Source of the DNA: Actinomycetes bacterium
GTDB lineage: Bacteria; Actinomycetota; Acidimicrobiia; Acidimicrobiales; Acidimicrobiaceae
DNA length: 7,094 nt
Assembly: GCA_021792075.1 (NCBI GenBank)
Contig: JAJYVK010000080.1
Coordinates: 1-7,094 of the forward strand
Reading direction: 5' to 3'
The translations under genes and the position numbers were made by a program. The notes under the pieces are model-generated. The model worked only from the letters and a program-made list of their open reading frames with translations, was not told the origin of the DNA and searched no databases. Positions 1-4,961 of this stretch are shown piece by piece. Numbering within the stretch: the first letter of the stretch is position 1; every line of letters begins with the position of its first letter.

Positions 1-333
1 TTTGATCAGCTTGTTTGCGAATGCGCTTTGGACGGAGTTATGAAGCAAAAGGCTAATGCCGCCGATCAGTATCCCGGCGGCTAGGCCGATTGCGAGAGCT
101 TTGGCCGCGAAGCGGATTTCGGCCGCTCTCTCAGTCTCTTCAGCCAGCGTTTCGGACTCTTCCCCCGTGTCTGTTCCGTCGCTCAACGAGCTGTCAATGG
201 CGCTCTGATGATCTGTCTCTTGGGTGGTCGGCGTCAGTAGGACTGGAGTTTCATTTTTGTCATTCTCTACAGAGTCGGTTTCGTCGCCGTATTTCAAATC
301 TTTGCAACTTTCGGAGTGAGTGGTCTTGTCCAA
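1..333 (-). CDS. Acidic single-span membrane protein, N-terminal part (runs off left edge)
   Basis: This is the 5' part of a minus-strand gene; 111 codons are visible and the frame is still open at base 1. No in-frame ATG or GTG exists between the upstream stop (367-369) and the edge, so the TTG at 333-331 is the likely start; no strong ribosome binding site precedes it. Residues 1-73 are polar, low in complexity and strongly acidic (about 21 Asp/Glu, many Ser/Thr). Residues 74-78 (RFAAK) lead into a hydrophobic, Gly/Ala-rich segment at about 77-97 (ALAIGLAAGILIGGISLLLH), which reads as one membrane span. The acidic tail before the span and the Arg/Lys next to it suggest a cytoplasmic N-terminus with the unseen remainder outside, as in many bitopic envelope proteins; that is inference. 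It diverges from the TetR gene. I do not recognise the family. The evidence that it is real is the clean open frame, the protein-like composition and the obvious span. Confidence 0.6.
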   Translation of the reverse strand, partial: MDKTTHSESCKDLKYGDETDSVENDKNETPVLLTPTTQETDHQSAIDSSLSDGTDTGEESETLAEETERAAEIRFAAKALAIGLAAGILIGGISLLLHNSVQSAFANKLIK

Positions 334-349
334 CGTAGTTGCAGTTCGT

Positions 350-361
350 TCAGGAACCTGA
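350..361. promoter_or_regulatory. Inverted repeat in divergent intergenic region, possible operator
   Basis: TCAGGAACCTGA has 5-bp arms around a 2-bp centre. It lies between the divergent starts of the acidic membrane protein (333) and the TetR regulator (427 or 487). TetR-type regulators commonly bind palindromes in such a place, but this one is short and could be chance. Confidence 0.2.
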
Positions 362-426
362 CAACCCTAGACTTTTGATAAGTGAAAGAATTGTGCCGGT
401 CTCCAAGTTATTTTGTTGCATAATGG

Positions 427-1179
427 ATGTTGGAAGTACCGATTGACAAAATTGTAACATTCACCTCTTTGCAGCAGGAAGCGCTAGTGGCCACTCATTC
501 GGAAGAGTTTGAGAAGAGCCAAGAACCTCTTGGTACAACTGTATTGAGGTTGTTGGATACTTCTGGAGTTACAGAGGGCGATCCACTCGCGCTGGGCAAG
601 CGCGAGAGGAACAAACTTCATACCCTCAGGGCGATCTACCAGTCTGCGCTCTATTTATTCGACAAGCAAGGATTCGACAATACCACCGTTGAGGAAATTG
701 CCAGCGGTGCAGGGGTGACGCAGAGGACGCTTTTTAACTATTTTCCTACAAAGGAGTCGATAGTTTCTTTCCCCTTGGGATATCTGGCGCGATCGCTTAG
801 CTCAAGAGTCCGCACGGCTGAAGCTTCGCTCAATCCGTTGGAGGCGTTGGCCGATGGAATTCTCCAACTTTTCGACGAGGTATCTCGGACTCCGAGCCTC
901 TCCAAGGCCCTGCTTCTTGGCTATAAAATCGTGAACAGCACACCGAGTCTTGGAGAACTGAATTTGGCTCGTCGATCTCAGTTATATCTTGTCGCATGGA
1001 AGGCTCTTCTCGAACGTGGGGTCGATCCTGACGACCAGACGCTGCGAGCGGCGTCGTCTGGGGTTGTAGCATGTTCTCTCGCGAGCATGTTTTCCTGGTT
1101 GGAGGCGGAGATGACCTTCTCGTTGGTCGAGTTGACTCGGTCGGCGTTGTCGATAATGTCCCAGGACCTGTTTTCCTGA
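427..1179 (+). CDS. TetR/AcrR-family transcriptional regulator with long N-terminal extension
   Basis: This is a DNA-binding repressor of the TetR type. The three-helix DNA-binding domain covers about residues 59-113: helix 1 starts at KRERNK, the recognition part is TTVEEIASGAGVTQRTLFNY (87-106), and FPTKESIV ends the domain as is usual in this family. Residues 114-250 form the helical ligand/dimer domain, whose ligand cannot be told. Two things are odd. The HTH begins nearly 60 residues in, where most TetR proteins have 5-20. The ATG at 427 also has no Shine-Dalgarno sequence, whereas the in-frame GTG at 487 has AGGAA (476-480) 6 nt ahead. That start gives 230 residues and is a strong alternative. 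A -10-like CATAAT sits at 419-424, which would suit a transcript starting just before GTG 487. The gene diverges from the acidic membrane protein and converges on the aminotransferase gene (35 nt between ends, no clear terminator). Likely targets are itself and one of these neighbours. The family call is firm; start and target are not. Confidence 0.93.
   Translation: MLEVPIDKIVTFTSLQQEALVATHSEEFEKSQEPLGTTVLRLLDTSGVTEGDPLALGKRERNKLHTLRAIYQSALYLFDKQGFDNTTVEEIASGAGVTQRTLFNYFPTKESIVSFPLGYLARSLSSRVRTAEASLNPLEALADGILQLFDEVSRTPSLSKALLLGYKIVNSTPSLGELNLARRSQLYLVAWKALLERGVDPDDQTLRAASSGVVACSLASMFSWLEAEMTFSLVELTRSALSIMSQDLFS
476..480 (+). promoter_or_regulatory. Ribosome binding site favouring GTG 487 as TetR start
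   Basis: AGGAA lies 6 nt before the in-frame GTG at 487-489. No comparable site precedes the upstream ATG at 427, so this element argues for the shorter TetR protein. Confidence 0.35.
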
Positions 1180-1214
1180 GGCATCAGCTGTGGTGCGCTT
1201 GTGGAAACGCAAGA

Positions 1215-2363
1215 TCAGCTCAGTGCTGTGCCGATTCGCTCGAGCATCTCCGAGAGAATCTCTGGCTTAGTGGCGAAATTGAGTCTCGCCCAGCCAATCC
1301 CGGGTTGCCCGAAGTCGGGTCCAGGGCTTAATGCGACTTTGGCTTCGCTCAAAAGGAACTCTTGCGGAGAGGCGGCCGCCTTGGTCTCGCGGAAATCCAG
1401 CCATGCCAGATAGGTCCCCTGCGGGGGGCTGTATTTCAGGCCGAGACCACTTTCGAGAACGAAGGTGGTTAGGTAGTCACGGTTCTCTCGCAGCAGCGCC
1501 AGAGTCGATTTCAGCCAGTTGTCGCCCTTTGTCCAAGCGGCAGTCGCAGCCAACATACTCGGTGTAGAAACTGATCCTCTGAGATGGGAATCGATGGACT
1601 CGTAGCACTCCTTTAGCTCGGCGGAGCCGAAATGAACCACGCTACACCTAAGCCCCGCAATGTTGAACGACTTGGTTGCCGAGGTCAGTGTGACGACGCG
1701 CGCGGCAAACTCCGGCGAGATGGAGGCGAACGGGATATGATAGTTCGGCTCAAAGACGATATCGCAGTGTATTTCGTCCGTTACGACCAGTACCCTGTGA
1801 CGGCTACATATTTCGGCAACCCGAACCAGTTCCGTCTGCGTGAACACCCGTCCGGTGGGATTGTGGGGAGAGCAAAGGAGCAAAAGCGAGGTATCCGGTT
1901 CGCCCGCGAGCTTCTCGAGTTCATCGAAGTTAATCTCCCAGCCTCTGTCCGTTTGGACAAGCGGGTTCTCTCTTAGCCTGCGTCCGGTGTCGTTCACCGA
2001 CTGGAGAAATGGGGGGTAGATGGGCGTTTGCACTATGACACCGTCATTTGGCTTTGTGAGAGTCATTAGCGCTATCACGATGCTTTGGACGACGTCGGTC
2101 GACACGATTCCCAAAGCTGGGTCGAGCGGGGTATTGAAGCGCTCGAGATATCTATCCGAAAAGGCATCAATTAACCTGGATTCGACCTCTGCGCACGGGT
2201 AGCCTAGGTCACCGTTGTCAATTCTTTCGATCAATTCCTGTGCGATTACGGGTGCGATGCCGAGATCCATGTCCGCGATCCACGCTGGGATTACATCCCT
2301 CGGGTATCTCATCCATTTGGTGCTTGTGCCTCGTTTGCTGCGTATCGCATCTTCTACTGACAT
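1215..2363 (-). CDS. PatB/MalY-family PLP-dependent aminotransferase / C-S lyase
   Basis: This is a fold-type I PLP enzyme of the MalY/PatB group, whose members cleave C-S bonds in cystathionine or cysteine conjugates to give pyruvate, ammonia and a thiol, or act as class I/II aminotransferases. At 382 residues it has the normal length. Family marks in order are IPAWIADMDL (25-34), the LGYP loop (53-56), TPIYPPF (113-119, with the cofactor-stacking Tyr116), SPHNPTG (165-171, Asn168), VVTDEIHCD (193-201, Asp196 to the pyridine nitrogen), SATKSFNIAGLR (228-239, Lys231 the Schiff-base lysine) and ARLNF (359-363, Arg360 for the substrate carboxylate). All key residues are present, so it should be active in the cytoplasm. 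ATG 2363 is preceded by GGAG with an 8-nt gap. It follows the MFS gene by 86 nt on the same strand and is probably cotranscribed with it. True activity (lyase or transaminase) and substrate cannot be read from sequence. The symbol is left empty because patB, malY and metC-like roles overlap. Confidence 0.93.
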   Translation of the reverse strand: MSVEDAIRSKRGTSTKWMRYPRDVIPAWIADMDLGIAPVIAQELIERIDNGDLGYPCAEVESRLIDAFSDRYLERFNTPLDPALGIVSTDVVQSIVIALMTLTKPNDGVIVQTPIYPPFLQSVNDTGRRLRENPLVQTDRGWEINFDELEKLAGEPDTSLLLLCSPHNPTGRVFTQTELVRVAEICSRHRVLVVTDEIHCDIVFEPNYHIPFASISPEFAARVVTLTSATKSFNIAGLRCSVVHFGSAELKECYESIDSHLRGSVSTPSMLAATAAWTKGDNWLKSTLALLRENRDYLTTFVLESGLGLKYSPPQGTYLAWLDFRETKAAASPQEFLLSEAKVALSPGPDFGQPGIGWARLNFATKPEILSEMLERIGTALS

Positions 2364-2449
2364 TTGAGTATCTCCGTGCTGGACCTGGTTCCAGGATAGT
2401 TGCAGGGGATTCCAACCTTGGCGAGCCTTGCGGCAGAACTTCTTCCTGG

Positions 2450-3631
2450 TTAATTGGCCGCCTTCACTGAAATATTCTTTGCCCCGATCTGATCCTTTTG
2501 CAGTAGCGAGATCAAAGTGCCTGCCAGCAGCATTGCGAGCGAGGCAACTATTCCAAGTCTGATGCCGTGCGAGGAGTCTGAAAGAGTCCCCACACTAATG
2601 GGGCCTACGATTTGCCCGAACGCTATTGCAGTGGTATAGACGCCGATCGCACTGCCCACGAAGCGCTGTTCTAGGTTTCTCTGAGCAAGAATCGTGTACG
2701 AGGTCGCCACGGACATTATCGATGAGCCGAACAGAAAGGCAGAGATCATCAAAACCAAGAAATTCTTGGTTATCAAAGGAAATGCCGTGCCTATTGTCGC
2801 GACAAACAGCACTGCCGCCAAGCCAATTCCGCCTTTGAGGCGCGCCAGTGCTCGGCCCCAGATCGGACCGGTGATCATCGCGGAGATGCCAAGCATTGCC
2901 CAGAACCAGGCGATAGTGGCACCCGTGCTGCCCTCCGCCGTCATGAAGGCTATTAGAAAGGTGACGAAGGAGATATATCCAGCCCCGAAAAGTGCGGAAG
3001 TAATGATTGACGGTTCAAGCCCCCTTATTGGAAACTTTAGAGAGGCTTTTTTGGGATGGTGCTCGGGTTCCGACAGGCGTCTAGTTTGCGGCAGGGCGAG
3101 GGCTGCGCTTATGAAGCAGAGTGCGCCCATGGCAATCCATCCCAATTTCCAAGAGGATTGTCCGAATGCAGAGAGCAGCGGAGGTATTGCCAAACCCGAT
3201 ACCAGGATCCCAGTGCCGGCGCCTGCATAGTAGATTCCAGACGCAGTGGCAGCCACCTTGCTTCCGAGGTGAGAGGTTGTAGAAGAGATTAGGCCGCCAC
3301 CTACCACAAACGTTATCCCGCCGAAAAGCCCAGAAAGCGTCCGGGCAAGGATTAGGATCTCGAAGTTAGACGAGATGCCGGTGAGCACGCCCATGACGGC
3401 AAGGGAGAGAATGGCGAAGGTGAAGGTCTTCTTTGCGCCGAATTTGCTTGAGTATGAGGTCGCTGTAAATGCTCCGAAAAGGTACCCAAAAGCGTTGACA
3501 GTATTGAGTGTTCCCAGTTTTTGGTAGTCCCAGTGCAGGGTGCTTTCCATTGCCGGCAGTATCAATGAGTATGAAAAGCGTGCGAAACCTAGGCTTGAGG
3601 CTGATGCCATGGCCATTGCAGCAGATCTCAA
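2450..3631 (-). CDS. YbfB/YjiJ-type MFS transporter
   Basis: This is a cytoplasmic-membrane carrier of the major facilitator superfamily, with 393 residues and about 12 hydrophobic segments. The first-helix motif GFARFSYSLILPAM (15-28) matches the GxGRFAYxxLLPxM signature of the YbfB/YjiJ (MFS_4) group. The loop after helix 2 carries SSKFGAKKTF (61-70), a variant of MFS motif A. A hydrophilic central loop (about 182-202, rich in His, Pro and Lys) splits the two halves, and GPIWGRALARLKGG (255-268) repeats the loop motif in the second half. No ATG/GTG lies upstream in frame. TTG 3631 keeps the family-length helix 1, but ATGs at residues 6 and 8 (3616, 3610) are alternatives. A TATATT at 3636-3631 overlaps the TTG and could be a -10 box for a short-leader message using the later ATGs. 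No clear Shine-Dalgarno site is seen. The gene is first in a pair with the aminotransferase, which suggests export or import of that enzyme's substrate or product. The substrate is unknown. Confidence 0.92.
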   Translation of the reverse strand: MRSAAMAMASASSLGFARFSYSLILPAMESTLHWDYQKLGTLNTVNAFGYLFGAFTATSYSSKFGAKKTFTFAILSLAVMGVLTGISSNFEILILARTLSGLFGGITFVVGGGLISSTTSHLGSKVAATASGIYYAGAGTGILVSGLAIPPLLSAFGQSSWKLGWIAMGALCFISAALALPQTRRLSEPEHHPKKASLKFPIRGLEPSIITSALFGAGYISFVTFLIAFMTAEGSTGATIAWFWAMLGISAMITGPIWGRALARLKGGIGLAAVLFVATIGTAFPLITKNFLVLMISAFLFGSSIMSVATSYTILAQRNLEQRFVGSAIGVYTTAIAFGQIVGPISVGTLSDSSHGIRLGIVASLAMLLAGTLISLLQKDQIGAKNISVKAAN

Positions 3632-3850
3632 ATATATTCGGTTTGTGATATCCGATCTAGGTAAGTTGCTCGTGGCTATGATGGTTTAATCCTTTCCGTT
3701 CCGAACTCCAGCAGTGGGGACGTCATCCTTTGTCTGCTGCTTCCGGATCTACCGCGTTGGTTAGCGTCAGATCGGTGCTGAACGTCCTTCCAATCCGTAT
3801 GAGGTGGTCCTTTCGCTCGTCTTATCTATCAAATGCTCGGGTCGGTATTC

Positions 3851-3910
3851 GGTGCAAGATGGCTATCGGGGCATAGTTGGGGACGATTCCTAAGACAGCC
3901 ATCTCGCACC
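3851..3910 (-). repeat. 60-bp imperfect inverted repeat; long hairpin favoured in minus-strand RNA
   Basis: The arms are 3851-3867 (ggtgcaagatggctatc) and 3894-3910 (gacagccatctcgcacc), with a 26-nt loop. They match at 15 of 17 positions. The two mismatches are A against C on the plus strand but G-U pairs in minus-strand RNA, so a minus transcript would form an unbroken 17-bp stem. It lies about 220 nt upstream of the MFS start in the same orientation, so it could belong to that gene's leader or to a separate small RNA. No T-run follows either arm, so it is not a standard intrinsic terminator. A small palindromic transposon relic is another possibility; no target-site duplication is evident. 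Confidence 0.6.
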
Positions 3911-3961
3911 TATGCTGCCGGAGGACAGCAATTTGTGCTCCAGCGGGCAATCTCTCCTAGG

Positions 3962-3992
3962 TCTGAAAGCTAATGTTGCAGCGGCTTTCAGA
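3962..3992. repeat. Perfect 9-bp stem-loop with 13-nt loop
   Basis: TCTGAAAGC (3962-3970) and GCTTTCAGA (3984-3992) are exact reverse complements. The element sits 51 bp from the 60-bp hairpin and adds to the impression of a structured RNA in this segment. No T-run follows on either strand. Confidence 0.5.
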
Positions 3993-4010
3993 GCACTGGG
4001 CAGAAGCCTT

Positions 4011-4034
4011 GTATGCGTGCATACGGGGGTTTTT
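4011..4034 (+). terminator. Weak terminator-like hairpin followed by G5T5
   Basis: GTATGC (4011-4016) and GCATAC (4019-4024) can form a 5-bp stem with a 4-nt loop, followed by GGGGG and TTTTT to 4034. The stem is short and AT-containing and five Gs separate it from the T-run, so it would be a poor intrinsic terminator. No plus-strand gene is known to end here. It may simply be the third stem of the structured segment. Confidence 0.15.
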
Positions 4035-4280
4035 AGCGCGAGTGGCTATGGCATTGTCAACTTTTGGGAGCCGTTGGCTGATCCAAAAAGATTTCCGACA
4101 GTTTCTCAAGGCAAATGATGGCGGAAATGTCGGGTCGTTTGGTAGATAGAGCAATCTTGCATATCGATTCACGAGACAGTCCCCCAATTCTGCGTAAGGC
4201 GTGACCTGAGTCCAACACCGGAAGCTGACAAAGTTTATACCTTTAGTGGGTCACTTAATAAATCCGTGCTTCAAATTTCT

Positions 4281-4312
4281 TTCTATAGAAGATCACCATC
4301 ATGAACGTGATC
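4281..4312. repeat. Adjacent palindrome and inverted repeat
   Basis: TTCTATAGAA (4281-4290) is a perfect 10-bp palindrome. Directly next to it, GATCAC (4291-4296) and GTGATC (4307-4312) form a 6-bp inverted repeat with a 10-bp spacer. Such paired dyads can be protein-binding sites, but no gene start lies nearby to give them a role. Confidence 0.3.
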
Positions 4313-4449
4313 AGGCTTATATGTATCTGTCTCACCAGGGCTTTCCAAATTGCGCTACGCGGCCGTGGATAGCTTGATTCAGACGCAGGCACCCTCAGAT
4401 TGAAAGCACCTCAAAAGGGGAGAGCCGAAAGAAGGGGAGGGTTTCATCC

Positions 4450-4461
4450 TTTTGGCCAAAA
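4450..4461. repeat. Perfect 12-bp palindrome
   Basis: TTTTGGCCAAAA is an exact palindrome in otherwise non-coding sequence. It lies inside flanking GGGTTT (4439-4444) and AAACCC (4459-4464), which can pair as an alternative larger fold. No U-tract follows. The role is unknown. Confidence 0.4.
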
Positions 4462-4500
4462 CCCACATTGAAACAGCATGAAAACAAGGCAAGCGGTTTC

Positions 4501-4530
4501 TTGTCTGTGACACTCAAGACTGCTTATAAG
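4501..4530 (+). promoter_or_regulatory. Promoter-like hexamer pair
   Basis: TTGTCT (4501-4506) and TATAAG (4525-4530) are 18 nt apart, close to the housekeeping-sigma pattern. An AGAGGA follows at 4546-4551, but no good start codon sits at the right distance behind it. Support is weak, because such pairs occur by chance in AT-richer DNA. Confidence 0.2.
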
Positions 4531-4566
4531 TAAGGCACGATTTGCAGAGGAAACATTATCGGGCAT

Positions 4567-4839
4567 TTGTTTTTAGCGAAGGCCTTCGTTGACTGGCTTA
4601 GACATCATAGGTCCGTCTCTATTGCATCCAAGTATCGATCTGGAGTCGGCGCCCTCGCCACGACCTTATGCGCGGTACGGTCTCCGGTGGTTTGTGGAGG
4701 CGACGAGGTTGTGAGAGGAACCGGCCGCAGCGTCGAAAGGATAGATCCAGGTCGTCGCGAGGCGGAAGTACTTTGCGGAATCGAATTATCGGCATGCGCC
4801 GAAAATAGATATTATGTCAAGTTAGTAATTGATATCTAA
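4567..4839 (+). CDS. Doubtful hypothetical ORF, 90 codons
   Basis: An open frame from TTG 4567 to TAA 4839 would encode 90 residues with four cysteines and no recognisable domain, signal peptide or membrane span. In its favour are a promoter-like pair at 4501-4530 and richer G+C in its middle part than in the flanks. Against it, the nearest ribosome-binding-like AGGA ends 15 nt before the TTG, codon positions show no clear bias, and two antisense frames are open over the same stretch. Its stop codon falls in an 11-bp tandem repeat. It is most likely a chance frame or a relic of an older gene. Confidence 0.13.
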   Translation: MFLAKAFVDWLRHHRSVSIASKYRSGVGALATTLCAVRSPVVCGGDEVVRGTGRSVERIDPGRREAEVLCGIELSACAENRYYVKLVIDI

Positions 4840-4847
4840 TTGATATC
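4826..4847. repeat. Exact 11-bp tandem direct repeat
   Basis: TAATTGATATC occurs twice head to tail (4826-4836 and 4837-4847), each copy holding a GATATC palindrome. It lies about 115 bp beyond the stop of the glycosyltransferase gene. Two copies of one helical turn could bind a protein cooperatively or may be a slippage duplication. Confidence 0.7.
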
Positions 4848-4961
4848 GCTAGCTCTTATTTTTGGAGTACACACCACTTTCGAATTTAACTATGGCTTCG
4901 AACGAAGGCGAAGCTAGCACGAAAAAGGTCCTGGATTCGGAACTCCGTTGTGCATCTATGT

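Larger units (their letters stand above)
3632..4961. other. Gene-poor intergenic region of about 1.33 kb
   Basis: This stretch lies between the start of the MFS gene and the stop of the glycosyltransferase gene, both on the minus strand, so it is downstream of one unit and upstream of the next. No frame gives a protein I recognise, and the open frames are short, overlap on both strands and lack good starts. It does hold clustered stem-loops at 3851-4024, palindromes at 4281-4290 and 4450-4461, an inverted repeat at 4291-4312, a purine-rich run at about 4413-4442, a promoter-like pair at 4501-4530 and an 11-bp tandem repeat at 4826-4847. It could be a decayed gene island, a long regulatory leader, or the home of an unannotated RNA. 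Confidence 0.6.

Noticed and set aside
1180..1214. Shared terminator between the converging TetR and aminotransferase genes
   Set aside because: Only 4-bp complementarities (such as CTTG/CAAG) are present and there is no T-run on either strand.
1331..1976. Plus-strand open frames across the aminotransferase gene
   Set aside because: They are antisense shadows of a gene that carries all PatB/MalY catalytic motifs.
3741..3790. T-box-like plus-strand piece: TACCGCG followed by CGTCC
   Set aside because: It shares only part of the 14-nt T-box consensus, no stem I or specifier loop is evident, and no aminoacyl-tRNA synthetase or amino-acid gene follows on the plus strand.
3715..3815. Short minus-strand frames (33 codons ending in TGA, and an overlapping 16-codon ATG frame) with coding-like composition upstream of the MFS gene
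   Set aside because: The first lacks a start codon. The second has an AAGG directly against its ATG, leaving no proper spacing. They are too short to support as genes.
3912..4118. Plus-strand open frame of 68 codons from ATG 3912
   Set aside because: It has no ribosome site, starts right at the end of the long hairpin, overlaps a perfect stem-loop and an opposite open frame, and has no recognisable domain.
3957..4187. Minus-strand open frame of 76 codons
   Set aside because: It overlaps the plus-strand frame and the stem-loop, has unremarkable composition and matches no family I know.
4121..4200. Possible tRNA because of a D-arm-like GGTAGATAGAGCA
   Set aside because: No acceptor stem pairing, anticodon stem or GGTTCGA T-loop could be placed around it.
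4610..4825. Two minus-strand frames open opposite the doubtful 90-codon ORF
   Set aside because: Neither has a good start and both overlap each other; openness in several frames here probably reflects higher G+C and few stop codons.
4895..4914. GCTTCG...CGAAGC hairpin downstream of the glycosyltransferase as its terminator
   Set aside because: The stem is only 6 bp with an 8-nt loop, and no U-run follows it on the minus strand.
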